Shown one piece after another: positions 48,804 through 61,975 of a DNA stretch of 64,000 bases. Below the pieces are notes generated by a model, which was not told the DNA's origin, did not search any database, and saw only the letters and a program-made list of their open reading frames with translations. The stretch comes from Pithys albifrons albifrons (taxonomy: Eukaryota > Chordata > Aves > Passeriformes > Thamnophilidae), in the NCBI RefSeq assembly GCF_047495875.1, contig NC_092497.1, positions 58,706,977-58,770,976 of the forward strand. The letters run 5' to 3'. The position numbers and the translations under genes are program-made. Each line of letters begins with the position of its first letter. The stretch's first letter is position 1.

Positions 48804-50413
48804 GAATATCTAATTCCTTAGTGTTGTAAGTACTTTTTATCTACCATTAGGAGACAATTCCTTGGTTTTCTTGTATGAATATTAATGGCTGATGCCAAAT
48901 TTTGTCCAGAACCTGTGTATGAATGCCAGCTATTTGGGGGTTTTTTTTTCCCCTTCTCTTCGATTTTGGCAATTTCAGGTAGTTAATTCCTCTGCAGTAC
49001 ACTTTAAATATTTACATCAGGAAAAAATAATTTTGTGGACATGCAAAGCTGAAATTTTGTAGAATTTCATTAGGGTGCTGACACTGACTCTGTGTTTCTT
49101 TAAATGCAGTTTTCCTTATGCTTCATGTGACCTGCTGCCAAACCTGTCCAGCATGAAAGGTTGAGTTTAGAACCTGGCAAGACAAAATCACATTCTTCAG
49201 GTCCTTCAAAGAAAGCCAAGGCAGGGATGCTCAAAGAAGACAGATCTCTTTTTTTCTGTCAGGTCTTTTGTCATTCCCACAAGGTGACTTAGTAAATACT
49301 ATTTCTGTATTTTTCAGTGCTGCAGTTTTACAAATTCAGTTTTCCTAGCAATAGAAATATATACTTGAAACATAAATGCCCACCTGACCGAAGAGTAAGC
49401 AAATAAACCCTAGCCTTTTTGACTTCCAAGAAAATCTACAGGCTCTTGGCTTTTGGTCTGTTGTGTTTGGGCAGTTGTAGGTCATACCTAAACCACTAAA
49501 ACATACTTTCACTAGTGCCAGTCAGATAGGTTTGTATTCTCATATTGCAGCATCTGAGTTCTCCTGGTTAGACATTATGCATATTTTTATGAAATACAAG
49601 AAATATTCTCTTTATACTTTGTTTTACTCCACTGACATGGATTAGCTGTTTTCCTCTTGGTATATGTAATTTTTTTCCCTGCTTTACCTATGTTGTTGAT
49701 AACATCATTCAACAAAACTTCTTACCCAACACTCACTTGAGCACTGCAGTTTAGCAAGTGGTAAATGGTTTGTAGGAGTGAAAATCTTACAACACTATTT
49801 CAAGGACTGAACAATTTGAGAAACATTAGCACGATTGAATAAAAATGAAAGGCTATACAACAAACACTAAGACTTTACTTTTTAAAACTCTCTCACAAAG
49901 GTCTCTGCTTAAGGCTTAATTTCTAAAATAGAAAAAATAAAAGTGGTTTTAGCAGGTATTTTACCACACTGTAAAAATTAGAAAAGCAGCCCATTTCCAT
50001 GGAACTCAGAATTCTTCAGTCCTTTCAGGCAGTAAATAACAGTAGGCATTTTGTTATCTGGAAAAATAAAATATTATGCTTTCAGATTTTTGTATTCAGC
50101 TACAGATTTGCACCGGGTTTAATGTCTCTTTATTTCCCATGTAAATGGATTTTCAAAATTGTTTCTGTGGGAAAGTGAAGGCATTTTTTTTCTATTTTTC
50201 CACTTAATGTCATTGAGCTGGCATTTGAGTGAATTATGAAAAATCAAGAACCTGAAAGCTATGGCCCTGCTGAAGTCCATTGTATAGTCAGAAGCAATTT
50301 ATGCAGAACAATGAAACAAAATCCAATAGATCTGAAAATGTGAGTAGAGAAAGCAGCAGTACTTTGTTATATTAATAATTTACTTCTCATTTTCATCTTA
50401 ATTCTTCATATCT

Positions 50414-50435
50414 GGGGAGGGGAGGGGGAGGGGGA
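50414..50435 (+). repeat. G-rich tract with strong quadruplex pattern
   Basis: The sequence is four runs of 4, 4, 5 and 5 G separated by single A. This is the canonical intramolecular G-quadruplex pattern with one-base loops. Confidence 0.9.
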
Positions 50436-53217
50436 GTTGCCCTCTTACAGAAGCAGCCACAGCATGAAAAATACCCACTAGCACTAACAATTTCAGATAG
50501 TTTCCACTATATTCAAGTTTGCTGGAGTTTGCCACAGCAGAAAGTTCAAGCCGTTTGCTCATGCTCAGTTTTCAGATTGCCAGTGACTAAGCATGTCTTT
50601 AGCTATTAAGAGAAGACAAGGCTTGAAAGAACAATTTCAGTCCAGCCAAAGTATTCAGGTCCTAATTCTTATTTATTACTCTAATTCCCACCGAAATCAA
50701 TAACAGCTGAACATGGAAATATCTTTGCTAACTGGGCTCTTTAGTACCTTGTTTACATAAGCAGACAGAGCTACCATAGACTTCGTACCAAAAAGGTTGT
50801 GGCAATTAGGATCTGCCCCTTGAAAGACATAAGTGTTTACTGATTTTGTGTCATGTATATTACAAGACAGCAAAAGCCTGGAAGAAAGGACCAATTAAAG
50901 CTGTTACCAAAACCTCAATCACTTGATTTCTGCTGGAGGAAAAGACCTGCTTCTTAACAGTCTGCATTTAAAATAAGTCATTCACATTGACTTTCTTTTT
51001 TATTTTTATTTGAAATTTCTAAAAAGGAAAGCAAAATGTTCTTTCTGAATTAAAAGTTAAACATATGTCTATGACACTGGGTTTTCATATGAACCAAAAT
51101 CACTTATAATCACACCAAACAGAACTGGAGGAAAACAAATTCCTCAGCCACTGGATACTTGCAATTTCTGCAAACAACGGGACATCTCTCCTGTTGAACC
51201 ACTTTAAAAGTGTCTTGGTCTAGGCAATAACAAAGACTGTGGACCGAGCAGCATCAGAATGGGACTGCTGAAGGCTAACAGGAAAGCACATAACAAACAC
51301 AACCATGAGGTTTCAAGATTTCTAACACACATTTGAGGAATCTGGCACTGTCAACGTTGCAGTGCCCATTCTGTCATCTGATTAATTTCATTTTTCAAGT
51401 CACAAACGAGTCACAGAGGCTACTTAGTTTGTATTGTGGACTCTAATCAAGTGAGGAGTAGAGAACTTTGGTCAGGCACAAGATGACAAAGTCGCCATTT
51501 GGGTATCGTTTTACTGTGTGACAAGTGAAAGCATATTTATACTTTCATTCCGAAGGTGATTGTAGGACCAGAATCTTTTGGCACCTGCAAGGAGATTGAA
51601 ATTTTTAGTCACCAGATACTCACTCCAAATTTATTTATTTTTGCTCCTCTCTGTAGATTTTGTTCCACAACTTTTGAAGCCTGCAGTCATACACAAGTCA
51701 TATGGTAAAATAATTCTGGTGTCTTCAGATTACCTCTTTTTTCACTTGTGGCAGTGTGTGTCGAAAGAAAGAAATTGCAAATTCTGCAAGTGGAAAAGCG
51801 AACACTGAATGTATTACCATGAAAATCAAGCAGATTAAGAAAGCTATTGGAATATTGGAAATTACCATCAAAATCTTGCAGAAATGCTCTAATGCATCAT
51901 ACTGGGAAGCAAAAGAGAGAAAAATATTAATTTTAGCCTATGCAAATCCTGAGTGTCCTCTTGGTGCTTTCAGGACTCTGAGCATCATTCCATGTTAGTA
52001 CTGTGCTAATTAAAACTTCCTGAGCTTTTGCAAACAACCAGACACTTGCTTGTCACATTTTCTAAAAATTCTTTGGGAGTGACAGATTTAATCTCCCAAG
52101 AACAAATGAGGAGCTTGCAGAGTTCTTAGAGAAAAAGCTTCTGTAATTCTACTCTTTTGGCTTGAGAGAAACTCTGAGAACAGCTTTTTTTAGGAACCAT
52201 GATGAGTGTTCCTACTTCAAATCCAGTAGTTAGAGCGTTAATAAAGTTCCTTTCATAGCTAAAAACTTGAAATTAATCTCTCAAAGAACTGCACACAAAG
52301 AAAACTTCAGAGAAATGCTTCTCGTCACTGTCTGTCTGGATTTCAGATCAGCAAACAGGTGTCTCCAGCTAGAGGCTATGATCTCATTTAGATAGAGCAT
52401 GAGAAAATGGCCTCAGAAATAGGAAACTCCAGAATTTATTAGCCTTTATCATGTAGAAGAAATATTGTGCATCATATAATACTCCTGATATTCTCCTTGC
52501 AAACATTCCCAGCTCCTAGGGCAGTTTTGCTGTGAAAACAAAGGGAAGTAGAGATTCCCACATCGTTTCAGTTAGAGACAGAATGAATATAGGAAGAAGG
52601 TTCATAACCTTATCAGAGAACAACAACCATTTCTTTTCAATGTAAACTTAGAAATTGCAATCTGTGTCATTCAAAGACACAACTATCAAAGTATATTTCT
52701 GTGGTATTTTATCTATTCCTGGTTCAGAAGCACAGACTGGCACAGAAATCAAAGTCTGCCCATGGAGACTTTTAGTTATGCTAGTTGTAACTCAAAGATT
52801 GTCTGCAATTCACAAAGGTGGGCCATTGCTCTTCAGGGTGAATTTCATGTGCTGGTGTCCAAGATGCTGTGTGGCATGACTAAAGTAAGTCAGTGTAAAG
52901 TACCTTCAGGGAATATAAATAAATTAATTTTTTCGTTTAGATATTTGAGTTTTGCCTTTTAAAATTCCTCCACTGCTATTTTATTTAAAAGAATGAAGTA
53001 GGAATAGTCTAATGAAATACAACTATAATAAAATACAGCATCTAACTAGTCAATCTCATATTCTGTTTAGTTCTATGGTGTATTACAGATGACACAGTGA
53101 CGTAAAAAGCAGCAAGGTATTTCAAGTCCCCTTGAACAATGAGATGATTTATAGTGGATAGTTATTCAAGGAATTGGTAGGTATCTATCCTCAGTTCTGT
53201 ACTGTTAACTGTATTTT

Positions 53218-53310
53218 CACAGAATCACAAACTATTCTGAGTTGAAAGGAGCTCACAAGGATCATCAAGTCCAACTCTTATTTTGAAATAGCAAATGACC
53301 CCCTGACACA
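53218..53310 (-). mobile_element. CR1 LINE 3' end fragment, minus orientation
   Basis: On the plus strand the reverse-complement tail CACAGAATCACAAACTATTC is followed by GAGTTGAAAGGAGCTCACAAGGATCATCAAGTCCAACTC, the usual CR1 3' UTR text. It then decays. Confidence 0.8.
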
Positions 53311-55746
53311 TTTTATTTTTCTTTTAGTTGATTCTTCGCTGTCCAAGATTGGGTTTTTTGCATTCTGTGGAAAGTCTAATCATCTTGCCCCATAAAATAA
53401 AGCAATAATTAACAGCAAGCAACTAATAATCCCCTGAAACTTGTATTTAGTTCTTATCAGATCTCCTCATAGAAGGCTTCTGAGCTGAATAATGAAATGC
53501 CTTTTGTAGACAACTTAAAAGCTATACTAACTCATAAATCCCATGAAGATAAGCACTACTAGAGTAACATGCTATACACAGCCACTGAGCATTTACCACA
53601 AACACCTACAGAGCACAGCAATTGGAAAATTAATCCAAAAAGTCTGCTGTCAGTATGGCTGTTTGGACATCCCTGATATTTCCTCTGGTAAATCAGTTCA
53701 TGTTACATCGCATATGTCTCAATCAGTAAGGTAGAACACAGACCACAAATACAGTCAGGTTGAATTCCTAGGTACTGCAGTATTCACTGGTTAACACTGA
53801 GTTGCCTGTATTTTATGATATAAAACATTCAAAGGGTTGACTTGCACAATTTCATAGTAGGAATGTTAATGCCTCAAGAAGAGTTTTGTCATTTAAATAG
53901 CTCTCTATGACATTTTTTAATGTAAAAATGCTTCTGTAATTTACTGCTAGAACCCTACATACTTCCAACTCATAAGCACATTTTTGGTGTTGATATTCAC
54001 TTGTGATCATAATTTTTAATGTATTTATCTTGCAGAAAAATTGAGACCAAAATCTCATTTCATTTTGCTGACACACCCTTAACGGATTCTACTGAAGTTA
54101 TGAAAACATGTATTTAGTGGTTTAGGGAAAAATCTGGAAAAGAAGGCCTGTTATTGGTATTACTACTTCTTTTTCATCAGAAAAAGATGTATGTGTGCAT
54201 CTTGATACATACTATAGAATGAAGAAATATATTCTAGAGGAAACACTGTCTTTTAAATGAGCTGAAGAAGTTTTACAACAATCTGCTAACTCAGAATGAA
54301 ACCATCAGAGTGTCTTATTTCCCAGAAAAAAATGTGCTCTCTGGTGGAGCAGCTGGAGAGAAAGTTCCCATGTGAAAATGGAAATAAAAAAAAATATTTT
54401 AAAAAATCACTTAAAAAATAAAAAAGAAAGAAAAGTTCCATAGCATTGTTTCATTTTGGTTTATTTTTAAATATAGTGGTTTAAAAAAAAAAAAGGCGCA
54501 TTTATTTTGGCAAATATCTTAAGAATACAATTTACACAGTTCTATGCCCTCATCATATGATTCTTCAAAGTGTTTGAGGACACTGACACAATTGAGGAGT
54601 CTATCCTGAGGACAGGACAACAGAAAGTAACAAGGTTCCCTCTTTCCCTCCCATCCATTCACATAAACAGCCCAGATCCAGACTATATGTCAGAAGAAGC
54701 TCATCCAGAGACCAAAACAGACTTTGAGCTATAGGTGTTATCTCACTAAATCAGAAGTGACATAGAACTTAGTAGAAGAAAGTATATGAATCACCTAGTA
54801 AATAGATGTTGAAAGGTTTTCACCCATTAGATCTTATGCCAATTTCTAAGTGAAAATGAAGCCCTAAAACATAAATTTCCTTCATCTTAATTAATGCACT
54901 CATCCTCTTGTACAATAACCTTCAATGCTTGTTATCAGAATAAATGCATTACTCTTCCTAAATTTTAAGCACTGAAGAATCTCTGAAATCTAATCTTAGT
55001 CTCTCCGCATTGTGATCTTTCATTTTATCACTTCCCAATTTGCAAATTGTTTTGAACAAAACTACTCACCTGATTAGTCATGTCTACTCACTCTTGCTGC
55101 TGCATCCTATCCTTTCCAAGTTCCAGCAGTGTTTCAACAAAGTCTTGTCACAGCTCAACACTTTCCATTGTACCTGTTGTTTTAATAATATTTGTATAGC
55201 TAAAATTTTGGCAGCTTCAATTGTTCTTAATTTTATCATAAACTATCTTTTACATGATCATACCAGAGCTCCAATCCAAAATATATTCTCGTCTTTTATT
55301 GGTATCATTCCAGTCTGATTACTTATTACCTTCTCTGGTTGATTTAAAGTCCAGTATTTTGCAGTTTTCTGTCAAACAGCTCTGTTCTATACTCTCTGTT
55401 GATGAACACTTTTAACGTACCACCACTAGAAAATGCTTTGTTGTGTTTTGGGGTTTCTTAATACATAATCTATTGAACTAAAAATTTTCCTCTTTATATT
55501 CACTGCTTCTGTTCATGTGAATTGTTATAAAATGTGGCATCACCTTTCTTTAAAAATCAGATCTGTTGAAAAACAAAGTCCTATATTCCTTCCAGCAGGT
55601 CACTGATCTACAGTGTGCAAAGCTATGCTGCTTCCGATTCCTATAGAACTACTTTTCATCTCAGTTGATATCCTTTCCACCTATTTCAAGTCCTGTTTCT
55701 TATTCAGGACACTAGTAAATTTCTTTCATATTAGTCATACATGTTT
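53311..55746. other. Unique AT-rich sequence, no gene recognised
   Basis: A-rich low complexity lies at about 54,385-54,500. No coding or RNA feature was recognised. Confidence 0.5.
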
Positions 55747-55806
55747 GTGGCTGGACTGAAAGATCTCAGAGGTCTTTTTCAGCCTGAATGATTCTATAAT
55801 TCTATG
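55747..55806 (+). mobile_element. CR1 LINE 3' end fragment, plus orientation
   Basis: TGGCTGGACTGAAAGATCTCAGAGGTCTTTTTCAGCCTGA is followed by the octamer tail ATGATTCTATAATTCTATGATA, which is the terminal part of a CR1 3' UTR. Confidence 0.8.
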
Positions 55807-56664
55807 ATATAGAGATCTTAGAAGTCACCAAAATTAATTTCAAAATCTGGGATTTTATTTCTCCTTATCTGAATATTCAATTGTCTTTGAAATATTCAAA
55901 TAAGTCAATTTGTGTATTTGGTAATATCTATCTTGTTAACTGAGTCTAACAAAAAATTTTTATTTTTAACCTACCTCTCTCCCTATTTAGACAATCAAGT
56001 TTAGTGATCTACCAGCTTCTTTGCCAGATTGCCTCTCAAGTGCAGTGTTTACCATTTCTCCAGTATTCAAAGACTGTAGCCTCTTTTTGCTTTTATTTGT
56101 GCTATAAATATTTTTTCTACAATTTTTTAAAGTTTTATAGCATTTTCTAAAATTCTGCTATAGACCGTGTATTTCTAAGGTCCTCTTCATTTTTTTCTAT
56201 TATTTTTGGAGAGATATCAATTGCACAATATGTCTTTATTTCATAGGTGATAAAGTTTATGAAAAATAAATGTTTCTTTTTTTATTTTGTTACATTCATC
56301 CCCTTTTGTATCCTTATGGCAAACACTGTCTGAAAAATTTATAATATCCAGGGCTATTGCTTCTGCTGTTCAGTTTTTCTGGTAGGCTCTTTGCATGAGT
56401 CCATGACTATCCTAGTTATACTTCAAAATCTTGGCTCATTTTAATTTTGTAAATATTTACTTCTGTGGGTTCTTTTCCTGCAATCCAGGTTCTTGAAGGC
56501 ATGTCATAAGAAAAGCTGAGATATTGAAACAAAGGTTAAGTCTTGGAAACCCTGTTGGCAGAATTTTTAAGCACTCAAGTGCCTCTGAAATCAGTAAGGT
56601 TATAGGTGTCAGTATGTGTCTAAGTACCTTAACAAATCTTACTTTCTGTTTTCACTTGGTTCAG
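55807..56664. other. Unique AT-rich sequence
   Basis: Nothing was recognised besides T-rich low complexity near 56,270-56,290. Confidence 0.5.
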
Positions 56665-56938
56665 TAGAATCATAAAATTGTTTGAGCTGGAAGGGACCTT
56701 AAGGATCACTAAGATCCAATTCCCTGCTTTCAGTAGGGACACCTTCCACTAGACCAGGTCACTCAGAGGCCCATCCAGCCTGGCCTTGAACACTTCTAGG
56801 GATGGGGCATCCACAACTTCACTGGGCAACCTCTTCCAGTGTCTCACCACCTTCAAAATAACGACTTTTTTCCCGTTATGTAATCTAAATTTCTCCAGGG
56901 CAAAGGCTGAATCATTTAGCATTTTCTTCAATAGCTAA
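56665..56938 (-). mobile_element. CR1 LINE fragment, 3' end, minus orientation
   Basis: AGAATCATAAAATTGTTTGAGCTGGAAGGGACCTTAAGGATCA leads into CACCTTCCACTAGACCAGG, CCATCCAGCCTGGCCTTGAACAC, GGGATGGGGCATCCACAAC and GGGCAACCTCTTCCAGTGTCTCACCACC. This is the classical minus-strand CR1 order. A 60-codon minus-strand frame (56,749-56,931) is the surviving C-terminal end of ORF2, reading VVRHWKRLPSEVVDAPSLEVFKARLD. Confidence 0.9.
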
Positions 56939-59900
56939 AGTAGACATTTAGTTATACTCCCAGAGAGTTTATTGTGGTTGTTTGGCCTTCACACATTGGA
57001 AAAATATTATCTAAGGCCCAGATCCCCAAAAGTAACTGAATGAAAAACTTGAAACAATGGTTGTTAGATTAATAAAATTTGATAGGTTACGATCTGAGTC
57101 AATCATAGTAATTCACTATGTTACTATAGCTTACATTCTAACAATGTTTCTATATTTAGATTTTTGTTCTATTTTACCTGCTGTCATAAACTGGCTTTTT
57201 ATTTCACTGTCTAATAAAGCCCAGAAACATTTCCCATTTACTGCACCCCAAATAATTGTTTCTGATGTGCTATCAGTCCTTCTAAGTCCCTTGTTACTAT
57301 TTTCCTCATTCTGGGAACTGCCACATCCAAAATCCATTTGCAGGTCTCCTGTTTCTCACACTATCCAACAGGTATTTAGGGAGAGAATACAGGAAACAGC
57401 AACAACAGGTCTTCCAACTCCAGTAACTGGAGACTTAGGAGTTCCCAGACCCAAGATTTCAGACAGGACTATCACTTTATAAGTCACTAATGAAGCTAAC
57501 TCTTTTGTAAACCAATTATATTTGGTTACAACAATATTCTGGGGTAATGAGTAATTCTACATTACTGTGAAAAAAACATTTCTTTCTGCCTTGTAGACAC
57601 ATATTATTCTATCATTAATTACTCTTATAGTGTGATACATCATAAGTTCATTCTCTATATACTTTTTAATAGATTTTATATTTTTTATAATGTCCACTTC
57701 TTTATTCATATCTCTTGAAAGGTCAGATGCCCCAGTGAATGTACTCTGTTTTTCAGTTAAAACTAACTGAAGAAAAGATCAGAAATTGCAGCTTGCATCA
57801 CCTGCAACATACAGAATGTCTAAACTTTCCTGTCTGAAGAAGAAAAAAAAATTAAAAAGTCAGTGTAAAGACAAAAGAACTACTCCTGTAGTTGTTTTCC
57901 AAAAAATCACACTAAACTTGTATCACAACTTTTATTCCTGAGTCTCAGGGACTCCTTTCTCTGTAAATGTACAACCAGTTTATTAAAATATGATGAATAC
58001 AGTTCTACGAGATAACAAATTCATGCAAGCAACATATGAATGATAATAAAAGACAAAGGAAAATATCTCCTGTGAGAAGGTAGTTTAAGTAGCTTACTTA
58101 TTCAGTAGCATTCATGTGAAACAAATTAACCAGCCAGACACTAAAAATGAAGGGTATTTAGGAGTGAGACAATACAAAATACAGTTCCATGGATATTGCT
58201 GCATAAGTGTCACTTTTTTTCATGGTTTTTACAGCATGATTGAAACTAAGTTTACATAGACCCATCAATTTGAGAATCTAGATCAATTTTCATTTGCATA
58301 AATAGACTCCAAGTAACCGAGAGCTAAATGCAAACAATAGTATTGTCTGTAGCTTATCCTGTGATAAATAGGAGAAAAACGGTTTAATAGCAAACACCAT
58401 AATTATCCATAGCTCTCAGTTTACAATTAGTTTTCTTTGACAGTTAAAGTCATAAATGCCAGCTTTAATCATGTGTTCAGGTTGATTTAGGCGCTGCCAA
58501 CACTGCAAGAGATCTAATCCTCTTTCTTTCCTTCTCATAATGAAATAATAATGCAAATTCACCACATTGATGGGATGACCCATGTGAATTTATTATAGGC
58601 TTGGAGAAGTCTCTTGAAAGGGATAAATTCTTTCTGAGTACAGACTTGAGGTAATTCAAACCAGACAAGAAAAAAAATGGAGCTGTCATCAGAGGCCAGG
58701 ATACGGAATGGATTTAATTTGTATGAATAGGCTTTTTAATAAGTATAACAGGGCTAAACTCCAGCTTTACTAAGGGAATATTACTGCTGTCATTTTCCAA
58801 ATCTGGATGCACTAACTTTATTTGTGGGATGAAGATGAGCTCCAAGTCTCAATTCTTGTTATGCTGCAGCTTGAAGCAGACAAAAAGATACTGCACAGTG
58901 GGCAGACCTAGTGACCAGATCTTCTAATTATTTGAGTTAAGACAAATGGAACAATTAGCTCCTCGTAAAACCATTTGTGGTACTCAGTGACACGTACCAA
59001 CCTTTCTTGTAGAACAAACTCTACCTTTTAGTTAATGTTCAGATTTTTATCAGGTAGGGCTTGTTGTCAGTATGATAGAATACTTAATTATTTTAACTTC
59101 CAAGGGCCATTTCAGCAAGTGAAAATATATAACACTACCTAAAAGGGTAATTGTTTTCAGTAAATAAACAGATCAAGAACACAGAGATTGAAACTAAAAA
59201 TTACACAACACAGATGTAAGTTTTAACCATGTATTAGATCACCACAAATTACAGCCCAATTAGCAGAATAAAAAGATTTCCAAGCAAAAAAGTCTTAATT
59301 TCATTAAGCAACTGTCAGAATTTTCAAGCTATCTCCATGGGGTTCACAGACATCATTACCACTACCCTGTTTTATGAAACTACTGTTCTGGCCACAGCAG
59401 GCTGCCCACATAAGTAACACTGGGTTTCCACTGAAAAGACAAGGGAAGAGCATTAGTACAGATGTAAAGAGACATGATAAAATTCACCCCTTTCTTTTTC
59501 ATTTTCTTATTTATATGAATTATCCAAAGCATGTTTTCAAGTTTCTCAAACAGAACCAATTTTCTCTGCAAAGCTAATGAAAGCAGTCTTTCTCATTTGT
59601 CTTGCATGAAAACCAAAAAGTAATCTTGCTCACAGTCTTGCTGAAACTTTTAGTTATCTGGTTAAAGAGCTATAATAATGGCCTTGTTTGATGATCAAAA
59701 GGAAATCCAAAGCCAAATGTTCTGTTAACTTTTTATGCAAAGTAATATAATACTTTACTTCGTCTAAAATTTTCAGTTTCATGTTCTGCTCAGTCTAGCA
59801 TGCCTAAAAGTTTTCTCTTAGTTTTGTTAGAATAAGAATGCATAGTATTTCTGCTGCATGGTGTCAGGATTTCAGATATTATTGAGGAACAGCTAAAGCT

Positions 59901-60625
59901 TTTATTCTCTTTACCATTCAGTACCCTTCAGTCTTCAACATTTTAAAATTAGAGATTAAATGCTTAGTGCAAAAATTTTATAATTTAAATAAAACAAAAT
60001 AAATGGCTATTTAAATTCAAAGCAAGGGATAATGAGGGATACAAAGCTACAGGTATGTTTGGAACAAATAATAATTTTCCACTTAGCTTCAGTCCTGCAA
60101 ACCTTTTGTTATGTGAAAAATTTCACCTGTTGCATATGCTTACTTTCTTTTTGGCCATAAATTTTTATGCATAAGGATTTACAGGAGCAAGAATTGGTAT
60201 AATAATGGGAAAGTAATAAACTCTGCTGAAAGCTGATTGGAGTTGTTTCAAAGTCTGTATTTTCAATCTGCACTGCTGTACCTGAAGGTATGCACACATG
60301 CTGCCATATCAGTAGGATAAAAATGATTATTGAACAGGGTTATTTAAATAAACAATTGTATCATTGTCTTAAAATGGCATATTGAATCATAATAGGTGTG
60401 GGGTTTTTGCAGGATAGATACATGGGTTCTGTGAATTCCACTACTGAACCATCATTTTTTACAGTATCTGGTACCACACATGGCCACTAAGTTCAACCAG
60501 AATGAATATTATGATCATACAGATGTTGTTGTAATTGATTAAACTAGACCTTGAAGTTGACAGTGGAGAAAAATATTTGATTGTGTGGTCACCTTGTAAA
60601 TAACCTGAAGAATATAAAGTATAAT
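56939..60625. other. About 3.7 kb of unique sequence, no gene recognised
   Basis: A plus-strand frame of 141 codons (57,057-57,482) is the longest unexplained open frame of the window outside repeats. It is Leu/Ile/Ser-rich without a domain or a plausible signal peptide. The stretch 58.23-58.50 kb is dense in words used by homeobox, POU and SOX factors, as described in the findings. Confidence 0.45.
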
Positions 60626-60914
60626 TAGAATCATAGAATCATAGAATCGATTGGGTTGGAAAAAACCTCCAAGATCATCGAGTCCAACCCTTGGTCCAAC
60701 TCTAGTCCATTTACTAGATCATAGCACTCAGTGCCACGTCCAATCTGTGTTTAAAAATCTCTAGGAATGGGGAATCCACCCCCTCTCTGGGCAGCCCATT
60801 CCAATGCCTGATTACTCTCTCTGTAAAGAATTTTTTTCTGATATCCAACTTAAATTTCCCCTGGCAGAGCTTAAGCCTGTGCCCCCTTTCCTATTGCTGA
60901 GTGCCTGGGAGAAC
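60626..60914 (-). mobile_element. CR1 LINE, 5'-truncated short copy, same subfamily as the copy at 38,081-39,300
   Basis: It has the same tail and the same 3' UTR and ORF2 end as the 38 kb copy (GATTGGGTTGGAAAA, CCAACCCTTGGTCCAACTCTAGTCC, GTGCCACGTCCAAT, CTTAAATTTCCCCTGGCAGAGCTTAAGCC). By eye there are a little over twenty differences in about 285 bases. The similarity ends sharply at GAGTGCCTGGGAGAA. The frame is broken here. Confidence 0.93.
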
Positions 60915-61909
60915 ACTAGTGTTTATAAGCATGCCACTTACTGTTTCAGGAGTGTTACAAGATTTCCTTCCTACTGAAAGGTATAAATAATGTTATGGTG
61001 AATCAATCCATGCTGTTTTGCATCAAGTGTATCATATTTTCTGAAAAATAATTCTTTAAAAGCTTTCTATAACAACATAATTCAACTCTAAAATTTCTTA
61101 CACTTAGTATTTGACATATAATTTTCCTTCACATTATTCATCTGATACCAACTTTATCCAAGCTCCATTTGATAATTTCTCTAAAAATCTTTCTTGACTT
61201 TTCTAATTTCAGTGTTCTCAATTTGATCTTTTGCTGATAACACTAACAACTCAACCTGTTAAGAGTCACTAATGCCGTACTCTGATCCAGCAGTGTTCTC
61301 TGACTCCATTGGAAGGGATGGTATTCTTTTATGGAATATCTGGTCCCCTCTCTTTTAAGAATAAAAGCCCACAGAAATAAACTACTGCATGTTGTCATTT
61401 ACCAGAATAAATGTATTTCTTTTTTTCAGAATGTTATATTGAAATCATTGTACAAACAGGCAACGTTTTGTTATTTTAAAAATGGTGGCTCTTTTTCAGC
61501 TCTTAAAGGGGAAAATCACATAACTGGAGGAAAAATTCTTGATTTTCCCTCCATGATCTCCCTATGCTTAGATTCTAGTCTCACCCTTCTACTCAGTATG
61601 TCACTATATTTAATTGTCAACAAAAAATGTCCTGAAGCAATTATTCTTTTAAAGTTAATTTCAAAATGTTTAAAAAGTAAATGCTAACACAACTTTTAAC
61701 TATATGTGAAAATGTTACTACTGCAACATCTGTATTTTTTCCTCAGGTAAATGAGACTGCAATACAAAAAGATGCTTCCAATAGCAAAGAGATCAGTTGA
61801 CTCCACGCCTCAAACTTAAAATTACCTACTGAATGAGAATTTCAAATAATATTCTTTTCTATAGTTGTTAAGAGGCTATCAAAATGTGAGGCCCTACCAG
61901 AGTGATCAT
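60915..61909. other. Unique AT-rich sequence, no gene recognised
   Basis: A 118-codon frame (61,331-61,687) has no recognisable domain and is hydrophobic in its second half by composition. Confidence 0.45.
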
Positions 61910-61975
61910 GGAATTGTAGAATCATCAAGGCTGGAAGATACCTTTTAGATCATCCAGCCCAACCATTGAAAAAGA
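61910..61975 (-). mobile_element. CR1 LINE 3' end fragment, minus orientation
   Basis: The plus strand GAATTGTAGAATCATCAAGGCTGGAAGATACC, followed by TAGATCATCCAGCCCAACCATTG, is the reverse complement of a CR1 3' terminus. Confidence 0.75.

Larger units (their letters stand above)
47360..53217. other. About 5.9 kb of unique sequence, no gene recognised
   Basis: It may include further, unrecognisable remains of the hAT element (47.4-48.1 kb). Structured items are the hairpin at 48,741-48,803 and the G-rich tract at 50,414-50,435. Frames of about 60-105 codons show no domain. Confidence 0.45.

Noticed and set aside
57057..57482. Plus-strand frame of 141 codons
   Set aside because: It is the longest unexplained frame. 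However, its composition follows the local bases, no domain is visible, no convincing translation context was seen, and it ends inside ordinary AT-rich sequence. It is kept as a note only.
61331..61687. Plus-strand frame of 118 codons with a hydrophobic tail
   Set aside because: The hydrophobicity is explained by T-rich DNA. There are no family features.
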